From Ambrosia x helenae (Eukaryota; Streptophyta; Magnoliopsida; Asterales; Asteraceae), in assembly GCA_030844895.1 (NCBI GenBank), contig CM061223.1, positions 35,586,204 through 35,650,203 of the forward strand: 64,000 nucleotides of DNA. Direction: 5' to 3'. Below, in pieces: positions 1 to 10,305 of this stretch (positions are counted from its first letter, which is position 1; the number at the start of each line of letters is the position of its first letter). Both the position numbers and the translations under genes were made by a program. The notes beneath the pieces are model-generated. The model saw only the letters and a list, made by a program, of their open reading frames with translations. It was not told the origin of the DNA and did not search any database.

Positions 1-39
1 TTTCGACATACCATGGTCAATCTTGGTTTGTTTTGTTAG

Positions 40-292
40 AATTTATAGATGATGAATTCTGCTTAACAAATGGATGGTCAAAAGTTGTACATGATTTATG
101 CTTCTCTATGTTTTACGTGATATTCGACTTTATTGCTCCGAATGCTTTCATGATGCCTTGCGTGAATCAGAAGGTATTTCTATTGGGGACTACTGCCTCT
201 TCAAATGGTGTTCGCACAAACGTAGGCTTTTTGTTACCAAGATTGACACACAAGAAGTTATTGATTTGTCACAAATCAATTAATCCCTGTTA
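40..292 (+). pseudogene. B3-domain-like gene fragment
   Basis: After a T-rich tract ending in a possible splice acceptor (…ttttgttag), the frame reads EFIDDEFCLTNGWSKVVHDL and then FDFIAPNAF. This resembles the C-terminal half of a plant B3 (REM-type) DNA-binding domain, where an 'L-x-NGW-x-K-x-V-x-DL' stretch precedes a hydrophobic strand and an F-x-V/M strand. The similarity fades after about residue 45. Continuation needs another frame, in which a second open stretch (98-283) reads to a stop. The 5' part lies outside the window. I read it as a decayed or captured exon rather than a working gene. It is also possible that this is a chance match; the call rests only on the short motif. Confidence 0.38.
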
Positions 293-540
293 AATGTATT
301 TTGTCGTTCATTCCATTAAACACAATTTCAATACACTCGTCAGTTTAATGTTAGTTTTTTATTTATTGTGATTTCCTTTTGTACTTATTTTAAATAAATT
401 TTACTGATTATTAAAATGTGTTTTGACCTTTGAATACGCTATAAATTTTTAAACTTCTTATTAATTTTAATTTAAATGTGTAATTATTCACATTGACTAA
501 GATTTAATTATGGTCAAATCAATAAATGAGTAAATTCAAT

Positions 541-1960
541 CAATACATTAATTTATAACAATAATAACAATTCTAATACGGATGCTAATTACCCTCCACT
601 CTTTCATCCATTTCTTATTATTGAATTGATTGAATACCTATATAATGCTTTACATAACATGTAAATAACATTTAGTTTAATAACATTGAATAGATCAAAA
701 AAAATCACAAATAGGTATAATCCTTGAAATTCGGCATTAATGGTTTAAATGCTTGACTTTGACTAAATTTAATCAATACATTAATTTATAACAATAATAT
801 ATAAGAGGTAATTCGGATGCTAATTACCTTCCACTCTTTCATCCATTTCTTATTATTGAATTGATTGAGTACCTATATAATGCTTTACATAACATGTAAA
901 GAACATTTAGTTTAATAACATTGAATAGATCAAAAAAAAAAGTCACAACTAGGTATAATACTTAAAATTCGCCATTAATTATTTCAATGCTTGACTTTGA
1001 CTAAATGTAATCAATACATTAATTTATAACAATAATAACAATGCTAATTCGGATGCTAATTACCCTCCACTCTTTCATCCATTTCTTATTATTGAATTGA
1101 TTGAATACCTATATAATGCTTTACATAACATGTAAAGAACATTTAGTCGAATAACATTGAATAGATCAAAAAAAAATCACAACTAGGTATAATACTTAAA
1201 ATTCGCCATTAATGATTTCAATGCTTGACTTTGACTAAATGTAATCAATACATTAATTTATAACAATAATAACAATGCTAATTCGGATGCTAATTACCCT
1301 CCACTCTTTCATCCATTTTTTATTATTGAATTGTTTGAATACCTATATAATGCTTGACATAACATATAAAGAACATTAGTTAAATAACATTGAATAGATC
1401 AAAACAAATTACAATTACAACTAAGTATAATGCTTGACATCCACACTTGACTTTGACTAAATTCAATCATTACAAAAAGTTATAACAATAATAACAATTG
1501 TAAGTCGAATCCTAATTACCCTCCACTCTTTCATCCGTTTTTTATTATTCAATTGATTGAATTCCTATATAATGCTTGACATAACATATAAAGAACATTA
1601 GTTAAATAACATTGAATAGATCAAAACAAATTACAACTAACTATAATGCTTAACATACGGCTGTTTTGCTTTGAATACTTGACTTTGACTAAATTCAATC
1701 AGTACATAAAGTTATAACAATAATAACAATCGTAATTCGGTTCCTAATTACCCTCCACTCTTTAATCTATTTGTTATTATTGAATTGATTGAATTCCTAC
1801 ATCAATACCTATATAATGCTTGACATACGCCATTTAATCAATAAATGATTGACCTTGACTAAATTTAATCAATACATAATTATAACCTTTAAAACAATGC
1901 TAATTCAAATGCTAATTAACCGCCCACCATTTCATCCATTTCTTATTATTCGGTAAATTC
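541..1960. repeat. ~235-bp tandem repeat array, about six units
   Basis: The phrase caatacattaatttataac recurs at 541, 774, 1012 and 1246, and in diverged form near 1467, 1696 and 1866, so the unit is about 233-238 bp, shortening to about 170 bp in the last copy. Each unit also carries 'ccctccactctttcatcc', 'tattattgaattgattgaat', a 'cctatataatgct' stretch and a TTGACTTTGACTAAA block. The central copies are the most alike and the outer ones are diverged, as in arrays homogenised by unequal exchange. The array ends about 200 bp before the ATG of the RPA-like gene, so it sits in that gene's promoter or in the 5' part of the Helitron-type element that carries it. Confidence 0.9.
753..1859 (+). 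promoter_or_regulatory. Six regularly spaced W-box pairs
   Basis: TTGAC cores, the recognition core of plant WRKY factors (W-box TTGACC/T), occur in pairs six bases apart at 753/759, 991/997, 1225/1231, 1447/1453, 1679/1685 and 1849/1855. Each pair belongs to one unit of the tandem array. The cores are retained in all six units although neighbouring sequence has diverged. WRKY regulation is inference: the core is short, and repetition follows automatically from the tandem duplication. Confidence 0.5.
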
Positions 1961-2170
1961 AATAACTATATAAACAAGTCAAACCAATTCACATACGATT
2001 GTAATAAGACACGTTGGAGCCACTTTGAGTAATCGCAAAGATATATTATTAGGTTAATTTCTGTTTCTCATATTTAATTACTTAAACATTAGTTATTTTG
2101 ATTTTGATTTGTTGTGTTATTGAAGTCATCTTTTGGTTTTTACATCATTTTTTTCCAGTTAACAAGATCA

Positions 2171-4645
2171 ATGGCTGCTGTAGATGCAAATGAGTTTACA
2201 ATGGTTAACCAAATTCATGTAAACCGAAACAGTGTGGCGTTAAAGCTAAAGATTATTCGGGTTTGGCGTCTACCCGATCGTCGCAATCCTAATGATGTGT
2301 ACTCAATTGAAATGATCCTATGTGATGAAAATGTAAAACTTAACAACACGTTTTTTTTATATCCTATTATTTTTAAATTTCATAACTTTTTTTTAATTGT
2401 GATGCTTTTAATTTTAATGTATATCAATTATCTTATTTTTTTTATAATCAACAGGGTGACAGGATTCAAGCGAATGTATTTAAGCGGTTGTTTTTTAAAT
2501 TCGAGAGGTTTCTGATTGAAAATTCTTCTCTTATTATAAGAAATCCAGGAGTTGGGGTCAATTCCTCTAAATACAAGTATGCTCCAAACCCAAACAAACT
2601 CTGCTTGAATATGAATACTCAAGTTTCCGAATATCATGGTTTCCAAGGTCCAGATTCTGGTTTCTCTTTTGTGCCCTTTCAAAGAATTCTGGATAGGGAG
2701 GTTGATGAATATGTTACAATAGGTATATTTTCGTTCTAAAGTTTTTTTTAATCACAACCAAACAATAATAATAGTTTTATAAGTTATCTTTCATTAATGT
2801 TTATTTTATAATTGATCTTAGATGTTATTGGACATGTTAACAAGTTCTTCAGCAATGATGATAAAGAAAAAAAGGTTGTCGCTGATAAAAAGAGGTTAAC
2901 AATGGAAATTCAAGATATCGAGTATGTGTTATTTATTTTTTTATTATTTTTGCATTTTATATATAAAAAAAATCACGTACCTTTATAAATTGTTTATTTA
3001 TTTTTTACTAAAATAATTTGTACTTTTTTAAAGGGGCTTGAGCATCTATTTAACGTTGTGGGATAGTTATGCCATGGAGATGTCTAAATATGTTGCAACT
3101 CATCAAACAGAGAAAGAATTTATAATAATAATGCAGTTTGGCCGTTTGAAGTTTTATAATGGTTGTATAATGTTAATAAATATATATAGTTATATTTATA
3201 TTTATACATACATTATATTTTGCATTATAAATTAAGTTCTAACTTCTAAATTTTCTTTTTATTAAATAAATAAAATATTTTTTCCTAATTTTTTTTATAG
3301 GAAAACCGTATGTTTCTAACACTTTTGGAGATCGCGTTAGTCGACTGTTCATAAATGGAGATATTGAAGATATAAAGCTGTACAAAAAAGGGTATGTACT
3401 ATTACGTTTTTTCAATACGAATTACACAACCTTTATAAACAGTCTCAATAAATATGTAATGTGTATGTATGTAATTATTTTTATCAGGTTGGGTAAGAAA
3501 ATCGCTGATAATCCTTCCTCTTCTCATCAACCATATGGAACTTCTATGTTTTGCTCTGATGAAGATGAATTTGTCCATAACACTCCTTTTAGTAACATTG
3601 GCGACATTTGTGAGATTCAAGAGGTAAGTATAATGTTCATACTTAAATACGATATTTATAATTAAATATAAAAAATTGTAATGAGGTTAAAATTTTAATT
3701 TTTATTTAATATTAATTTCCATTGTATACCATATACTATCTTATTTTGGTAACAAACTATAATATTCATACAGGCGCAGGCTTTGGTATTATTGGGTACT
3801 ATTAAAGACCTGTTTACCGAAATTAGCTAGTACTACATGGGATGCCCCAAATGCACCAGAAAATGTAGTATTGATTATATAATCAAGCAGGTTGGTGAAG
3901 GAAGTTCAGATTTTGAGGAAGAAAAGGTTACGAGTGTTTGAATGATAGTTGTAGTGCCAAAAAAGTTGAGCCTACACCAAGGTCGGATATATTTTTAACA
4001 TCTATTATAATTTTCACAAAAATACTTTCATTTCAACCCAACTTAGTTATAAATTTTTGTTGTTTTTTTTTCAAATTTTTTTTCTAGGTTTAAAATTCAG
4101 GTTCGTGTGCAAGACGTTAATGGTGCTGTATCGCTTACGTTGTTTCATCGTGACGTTGCACAACTTATTAGTAAAAGTGCTTCTGAATTGCTTGATTTGA
4201 ATACGGTATTCCCTATTTTTAACTACATTTTAAGTATAAAATTATTTTTAATAATTCCTTAATTATAGTTTTGTAATAATTATGTATTTGGTTATTCCTT
4301 ATATATAGGTTGGTGATACAGTTGAATATCCTGAAGAGATTAAGACTTTGTTAGACAGAGAGTTTGCTTTTAAAATCTTTGTCTCTGGGTTCAATTTAAA
4401 CAACAAATATGATGTTTATGGTGTAACTAAGATAACTGATGATCCAACAATTATCTCGCATCTTAAGAAAAAGTTGTATGTAGGACAGGTACATATTCGA
4501 ATTCCATTTCACATAACTTAGCAAATTTTATTTACGTAAGACTTTATTACATTTCTAAGTTTTTGCATATTTTTTTTAACAGCCTGCTGAATCAGAATCA
4601 CTTCACACGTCTCTCATGGCAATGCCGTCTAAAGTTATTTTTTGA
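2171..4645 (+). pseudogene. Replication protein A 70-kDa-like (RPA1) gene, Helitron-type, broken
   Basis: Ten exons can be joined across GT-AG introns: 2171-2332, 2455-2722, 2822-2921, 3034-3161, 3301-3391, 3488-3623, 3774 to about 3980, 4088-4205, 4309-4488 and 4583-4645. The first exon opens with an OB fold typical of RPA1 (LKIIRVWRLPDR…SIEMILCDEN). Later exons carry IDVIGHV, the second OB fold (LTLWDSYAMEM), and a CPKC…C…C zinc-ribbon followed by FKIQVRVQDVNGAVSLTLF. RPA binds single-stranded DNA in replication and repair; plant Helitrons often carry their own RPA-like genes. Two lesions are visible: an in-frame TAG at 3828-3830, where the family has the Trp before YYM-x-CPKC, and a frame change near 3935 between EEEK and the YECLNDSC segment. 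The full protein is therefore not made unless splicing skips exon 7. The reading frame ends at TGA 4643-4645, exactly where the helicase frame begins. Confidence 0.78.
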
Positions 4646-6807
4646 GAATGCTTTTGAATAAGGTTAAAGGACCAACATCATTTCAAAATATTCTTAAAGT
4701 TGATGGGAAAGTACAATCATATTTTAGGGATGCATGCTACGCAATGGGACTCCTGGATGATGATACAGAATATGTTGAAGCAATAAAGGAAGCGCCTTTT
4801 GCAGGTTCTGGCCCTTATCTAAGAAACTTATTTGCAACTCTTTTAGCGTCCAACAGTTTGTCAAGACCTGATATTGTGTGGGAGGAAACATGGAATTATT
4901 TGTCTGATGACATTTTACGCAAGAGAAGAATAGATTCAAACTGTCCAGGTTTTTAACTTTTTTTAATATATTATTACTTTAAAATAGATTTTCTAGAATT
5001 GTTTGGACATATACTAAATTGTAATGATTCATAATTATTAGGAATGTAAATTATACTATTTTTTATGGTTCCACATATTCAATTATTCATTTTATATGTT
5101 AATTTTATTACATATATTCCATTCTAACACATTTTTTTCCCAGATTTGATCCTTTCAGACGACGAACTTAAGAATTTAGCTTTGCTAGATATTGAGAAGT
5201 TCTTATTGCGTAATAGTTGCAGTCTACGACATTTCGTAGGCATGCCATATCCTGAGAATGAGTTTCTATCATTATTAGACAATCGTCTTATATGTGAGGA
5301 GTTGGGCTATGACTCAAACAGTTTGGTTGAAGAATTTGATTCTCAGTTCTCTTTTTTAACAGATGAACAAAAAAATATTTATAATTGTGTAATTAAATCT
5401 GTTGAGGAAAAAAAAGGAGGGGGTTTTTTTGTTTATGGTTATGGTGGTACTGGTAAAACATTCCTATGGAAGACTCTATCTTCATCCATAAGATGTAAAA
5501 GAAAGATTGTTTTGAATGTTGCTTCGAGTGGTATCGCTTCTTTGCTATTGGCCGGTGGTAGGACGGCACATTCCAGGTTTCGTATTCCTATAAACCTAAC
5601 TGAAGATTCTATGTGCTACATACCACCTAATAGTGATGTTGCACAGCTGGTTAAACAAACTGACTTGATTATATGGGATGAAGCACCCATGACTCATAAA
5701 CATGCTTTTGAAGCACTAGATCGAAGTTTAAAAGATGTATTTGGTGTACATGCTGATGAGTCGTCTGATTTGTTATTTGGTGGAAAGGTTGTTGTGTTTG
5801 GCGGCGACTTTAGGCAAATTCTGCCAGTTGTACCAAATGGAACTAGGCATGACATTGTTAATGCCTCTTTAAGTTCATCATACATTTGGCACAAATGCAC
5901 TGTTTTAGAGTTAACAAAAAATATGCGGTTGCTTTCTGGAAGCTGCAGTTCTGATATTGAGGAAACTAAAAAGTTTGCATCTTGGCTTCTGGACATAGGA
6001 GAAGGAAAGGTTGATACAATAAGTGATGATCAAGATGTTATTTTGATACCTGATGACTTACTTATTTCTCAATCTTCGGATCCTGTTTCTGATTTGATAG
6101 CCTTTGTTTATCCTTCACTTTTGGATAACATCCACATTCCGACTTATTTTCAAGATCGAGCTATATTGGCACCGAAGAATGAAGTTGTTCATGAAATTAA
6201 TGATATATTACTTTCAATGTTTCCCGGTGACGAAGTTGAGTATCTAAGTTCGGATAGTGTTTGCCAGTCTGAAGATGTGAACAAACAGGTTGATGAAAGA
6301 TTAGTTTCTCCTGATGTCCTTAATGGTCTTAAGTTTTCTGGAATACCAAACCATCGTTTGGTTTTGAAAGTTGGCGTTCCCGTAATGTTACTCAGAAACA
6401 TTGATCAGAAAAGTGGTTTGTGCAATGGGACAAGGTTACAAGTTGTTAAAATGAGAAAACGTGTCATTGAAGCGAAAATCATATCAGGAAGTAACATTGG
6501 ATTGCGAACTTTTATTCCAAGAATTACTTTATCCCCCTCAGATAAGAAAATTCCTTTTAAATTTAACAGAAGGCAATTTCCACTTGCTGTTTCTTTCGCA
6601 ATGACAATAAACAAAAGTCAAGGACAATCCTTATCGAGAGTTGGGTTGTATTTGAAGGATCCAGTTTTTTCACATGGGCAGTTGTATGTTGCGCTTTCAA
6701 GGGTCAGAAGTCGAGATGGACTTAAGATTGTTATAGTAGATGAAAATGGTGAATTGACGAACAAAACATCAAACGTTGTGTACAAAGAAGTCTTTCAGGA
6801 TTTATGA
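4642..6807 (+). CDS. PIF1-like DNA helicase, Helitron-type, without Rep domain
   Basis: Two exons, 4642-4948 and 5144-6807, join in frame (GT at 4949, AG at 5142-5143) to give about 656 residues. This is a superfamily 1B helicase unwinding DNA 5' to 3' with ATP. The first exon (RMLLNKVKGPTSF, then FRDACYAMGLLDDD) is the linker that precedes the helicase in plant Helitron RepHel proteins. The second exon holds Walker A GYGGTGKTFLW (near 5440), motif II IIWDEAPM, VVFGGDFRQILPV, RAILAPKNEVV, MTINKSQGQSL and YVALSRVRS. All motifs look intact and no stop interrupts them. Missing are the Helitron-like N domain and HUH Rep endonuclease that should lie upstream in the same protein; that space is taken by the RPA-like gene. 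TTG 4642 or ATG 4648 is only where the frame opens; a genuine start is uncertain. Best read as a rearranged, non-autonomous Helitron remnant; an expressed RPA-helicase product cannot be excluded. Confidence 0.85.
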
Positions 6808-7313
6808 ATAATGTGAGTAATTTTTATGCAATTTTTTAATTATCTTTATTGACGTTATATATATACAACTTCAATAATAAAGTATTATTTTAAACTTTTT
6901 TTGTGTGCTTTGAACAGTGCGTTGCATTTTGTCAATAAAACAAGTTATGTACTAATTACAATTACATTAAAAATAAAAATATGATAAAAAGTCATTTACA
7001 AAAAACATAATGTATTCATACCTTTGTTATTTTTTTCAAAAGTTTATACTTTGGTTGAGTACTGATCATAATAGGTAATCGGTTTTCATTACTAACGTTA
7101 CTTATAGCTTATAAAAAATATCCACTTTGACATGAAAACCATAGTTATATGTTAGTTTTACTTTTAATACTCATTTAATATCAACGCATGATGTTTATAT
7201 AAGAAAAATATTTCAGGCTAACCGTTATTTTTAACACTTTACGTTTGTAGTCACTAAACTTGAACAATACAACTCTTAGTTTAATATAATTTTTTTATTT
7301 ACTAGGGTTTGCA
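6808..7313. other. AT-rich 3' region of the Helitron-type unit
   Basis: No open frame, repeat or RNA gene is recognisable. The stretch lies between the helicase stop and the Helitron-type terminus and probably holds the helicase 3' untranslated region. Confidence 0.5.
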
Positions 7314-7342
7314 CCGTGGGTCCCCACGGGTCTCAAACCTAG
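7314..7342 (+). mobile_element. Helitron 3' terminus (hairpin + CTAG)
   Basis: CCGTGG (7314-7319) pairs with CCACGG (7324-7329), forming a GC-rich hairpin. Nine bases later comes CTAG (7339-7342) followed by T. A short hairpin about 10 nt before CTRR, with T as the next host base, is the defining 3' end of Helitrons. It lies 0.5 kb after the PIF1-like helicase on the same strand, which supports a Helitron origin for the RPA and helicase genes. The matching 5' TC end was not found and may lie left of the window. Confidence 0.7.
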
Positions 7343-7943
7343 TTTAATCTAAATGAATTCAAGAGTCATTAGATGTTTATGATAGTTCATGACATTTATT
7401 TCTACAATTACTTTGAGCATATGAAATAAAAAAAACATATAAAAACAATTTATAATGCTACATGTTTTGTTATAAACTTTTATATAGAATTAGATACTTT
7501 ATAAAACTTTGAATTATTTGACATCATGAGAGCTTACCATACTAAACAATGTAAAGTTGCACTATTCATAGACTAACGTGCTTTTATATTTTTCTTTAAA
7601 TCCTTTTATATGACATAGGTCAAACCTTTTTTTTTATAATATTATCTTGTGTTTAGAAGAAAGAGAAATAAGAAGTTCCTTTATTGGTTCTATTTTTATA
7701 TACGCTTCAATGTAAGCTTCGTTTAAAACAGAGTTGGGTGTGATAGTGTACAAGTCATCTAAGCATAGGCGAACAAGTCATTACAGTTTTTTAGTTTGTT
7801 ATTTTCATTTTTATGTGGATTTGTTACGGTTTTGACTTACTTAGCTTTTTCTATGATATTTTTTTTAAATGGCAAGTAAACTTGCCGCCTTGTGTGTGCG
7901 TGATTCAATGTTTTTTATGCACTTTTTTGTTTGGTGTACCGAC

Positions 7944-7972
7944 CCCGCCGCAACGCGCGGGTTTCTCACCAG
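7944..7972 (+). mobile_element. Second Helitron-like 3' terminus with CCAG
   Basis: CCCGC (7944-7948) can pair with GCGGG (7957-7961), and TTTCTCAC then leads to CCAG (7969-7972) and T. The arrangement copies the terminus 630 bp upstream, including the AGTTTAAT that follows both. The expected CTAG has become CCAG, so it is either a mutated terminus of an older Helitron or a degenerate secondary end. Confidence 0.45.
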
Positions 7973-8365
7973 TTTAATCAAATCTATAAATTTCTTTTTG
8001 TTAAGGTAATAATGAATAACTTTATTTATACATCTCATAATAAATAAAAAATATCTATAAATATATACTTTTGTAATCAAGTTTAAGACTAAGGAGTGGT
8101 GGGAAAGAGGGGGATGAAGCGCCATGTGACACTTGTGAGACCCATGTGGGAGGGGGAATTGTGGGGAGTGGAAGGGGGGAGGGGGGGGGTGCATGTGGCA
8201 TTTTTTATTTCTTTTTTGTTTTTGTTTTTAAGTAATTAAAATAACTTTTATAATTAAAAACTAAATTAAAATTCATAATAATTAATATTAAAAGTAAATA
8301 AAAACCTAGAAAATTAAAAAAACATAAAAAAAACCGAAAAAAATAAAAACCCAGAAAATAACAAA

Positions 8366-9391
8366 TCACTTAATATTATATTTTTCCATAATCTCGCGCT
8401 TCATTTGTAGCGTCATCTCTAACTCTAGACCGAGGAGATGATCGGTGTTCATGGCGAGAAATTTCATATCTTCGCGCTTTTCGCGCTGTTCTTTCATAGT
8501 CAACTTTTTTTCAACGGCTTCGCGAATGTTTTTTTTTCTCCTCAAGCATTTTTTCTTGAATCGTATTGAAACGAATGATGGTGACATTTAAATCTTGCAA
8601 GTCAGCGCTGTAAGCACCTTTGCTTGATCCAGAACCCGAACCCGAAGCAGGAGATTTTTGCGACCTCTTTTTTGACTTATCTCGACCGGGTGGGCGACTC
8701 AATTCCTCGTCGAAGTTGTCATCATATTGAACAGTTTCTTGACGAATTTGTTTTCGTCCTTTTTGAGGAGTTGGTTGCAGTGGGGACGTACGCCCATTTT
8801 GAATGGTGCTACGCGACTTCCTAACAATGAAGAAACTTGAAGTCGGCCCTGGTTTCGTTACGATACGCTACTAGCGCGTTGGTGAGGTAGTCGCCGTCTG
8901 TTTCACCGCTTTTTGGATTGTTTCTTGCGTAATAATAATGCAGCTAAAACGTATTCATTGCCTTGTTTATCTCGGTCCACTTGGACGAGATACTATCGTT
9001 TGCTCGATAGAACTTTCGTTCCATCAACATATGGAAGGCATTGTTTATGTCGATCCAAAAGTCGTTTTTGTGGCAACTAGTTCCTACAAAAAAAAAAGTA
9101 TTAGAAATATTAGAAGAAAAAAAGTATCATGTTTAAAAAATTATTAGAAATACCTTGCACTTTTTCGGGTACGGTTTCTTGTTGCGTTATAGGAAGTGAC
9201 AATTGTGAAGGAACGGGAGAATCATTGAATGGGAAATTAGGATAAATTTGCCCACTAATGTAACCCGCGTAGTCGGGACAGGGTGAAGGAATGGGTGGAC
9301 AGTTTGGGGTCGGACGAACCGGTGGTGTATTCGGGTTTGGGACAAAGTTGTATGAGTTGTTCGGGTCAAAGCGTCGGTTGTATGGGTTCAT
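8366..9391 (-). pseudogene. PIF/Harbinger ORF1-type gene (NAM-associated C-terminal), broken
   Basis: Exon 1 (9391 to 9154) starts MNPYNRRFDPNNSYN and is rich in Pro and Asn. After a ~70-bp intron, exon 2 (from 9083) reads GTSCHKNDFWIDINNAF…SKWTEINKAMNTF, then ARNNPKSGETDGDYLTNALV, a region rich in Ser and Lys, and a charged C-terminal helix ending IMEKYNIK. This order (Pro/Asn-rich head, Myb/trihelix-like core, NAM-associated C-terminal coil) is typical of a large plant family derived from PIF/Harbinger ORF1, often annotated by transfer under unrelated names. Lesions: TAG at 8944-8946 after MNTF, another stop after FKFLHC near 8820, and at least two frame changes (near 8800 and 8520). It cannot encode a full protein. 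Confidence 0.72.
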
Positions 9392-9620
9392 TTTTTTTTA
9401 ACAAAGTAGGATGAGTAGTATAAAAATATATGAAGAATTGTAAAAACATTGTTGAAGAAGTGTATAAAAATAGTGAAGAAATAAGATAAACCGGGTGTTT
9501 TGTAGTGAGGAGGAGGTAATTTATAAATTTTTATTTTTTTTTACCGTTTGCTTTCTAACGGTTATAATATTTAATTTTTTTTTTCAACGGTCAAAACAAG
9601 ATCATCTAAGCAAAACCCTC

Positions 9621-9628
9621 CACGTGAC
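9621..9628 (+). promoter_or_regulatory. ABRE/G-box CACGTGAC upstream of metallothionein
   Basis: CACGTGAC matches the abscisic-acid response element core used by bZIP factors in maturing seeds. It lies about 330 bp upstream of the metallothionein ATG, inside the right part of the PIF/Harbinger-like element. Type 4 metallothioneins are known to be seed-expressed, so an ABRE fits, but no function is shown here. Confidence 0.35.
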
Positions 9629-9899
9629 ACCCACCCACCCCCCCCCCCCCCCCCCCCCCGGGTTGAATCTTCCCCGCCCCCTTTCCGTCCCTCTTCACGC
9701 CGGCCGGTAACGGTGTTCCCCCCCTTTCCCAGCCCCCACTCCGGATGGTATAAGAATAGTACAGTACACAACGATATAAAGACCAAATGATGTTAAAAAG
9801 TCCAAACAACTGGTGTTTAATGCCTATTCTAATGCCACGACATGTCCAAATGTCAAGCTCTCCGTCACCACAACCTTCCACGTTACTCTCTCTTCCAAT

Positions 9900-9909
9900 C
9901 TATTTATAT
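9900..9909 (+). promoter_or_regulatory. TATA-like box of the metallothionein gene
   Basis: CTATTTATAT lies 41-50 bp before the ATG at 9950 and is the only good TATA match in the short interval after the transposon end. It implies a short 5' untranslated region. Confidence 0.5.
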
Positions 9910-9949
9910 CCGAATAATAATAATATTTAAAGGTAGAACAACATTAAGG

Positions 9950-10305
9950 ATGGCCGACATGAGAGGAAGCGGTGTTATATGTGACGACAAGTGCGGCTGC
10001 CCTTCGCCCTGCCCCGGAGGTGCTTCCTGCAGGTTATGTGCATCTGTTATTTACTAGGATATTAGTTAATTACTTTGATCATAGGCTAATAGTAATAATA
10101 ATAATAATAATATGTGTGTGGTTGCAGGTGCAAGAGTGGGGGCATGAGTGGTGGTGGTGTTACGGTGGAGCACAAGAGGTGTTCGTGCGGCAGTCACTGT
10201 GGATGCAACCCATGCACCTGCTCGCAAGCTACGCCGTCGGAGGGCACCGGGAAGGCCTACTGCAAGTGTGCAGAAGGTTGTACTTGTGTCACTTGTTCCT
10301 CTTAA
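9950..10305 (+). CDS. MT4: Type 4 (Ec-like) metallothionein
   Basis: Two exons, 9950-10032 and 10128-10305, split by a 95-bp GT-AG intron after the first Cys cluster, encode 86 residues. The protein has 17 cysteines in three clusters (6, 6 and 5): CDDKCGCPSPCPGG…SCRC, then HKRCSCGSHCGCNPCTC, then GTGKAYCKC…CTCVTC. The number, the grouping and the two central histidines (EHK, GSHC) match plant class 4 (Ec) metallothioneins, cytosolic zinc-binding proteins known mainly from embryos and seeds. The start codon is the first ATG after the TATA-like box and gives the family's usual MAD… opening. The frame is intact, making this the one clear host gene in the window. Oddity: a PIF/Harbinger-like element ends about 200 bp upstream, so much of the promoter may be transposon-derived. 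Confidence 0.95.

Larger units (their letters stand above)
8093..9742. mobile_element. PIF/Harbinger-like element, non-autonomous
   Basis: The left end GGAGTGG…GGGAAAGAGGGGGA (from 8093) is an imperfect inverted match of the right end TTCCCCCCCTTTCCCAG…CCACTCC (to 9742). Between them lies a broken gene of the ORF1 (Myb/NAM-associated) class that accompanies PIF/Harbinger transposases; no transposase ORF is present. A run of 22 C (9638-9659) sits near the right end and is likely to be length-unstable. No clean 3-bp target duplication can be read, so the exact ends are approximate. The right end is about 200 bp from the metallothionein start codon. Confidence 0.5.
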
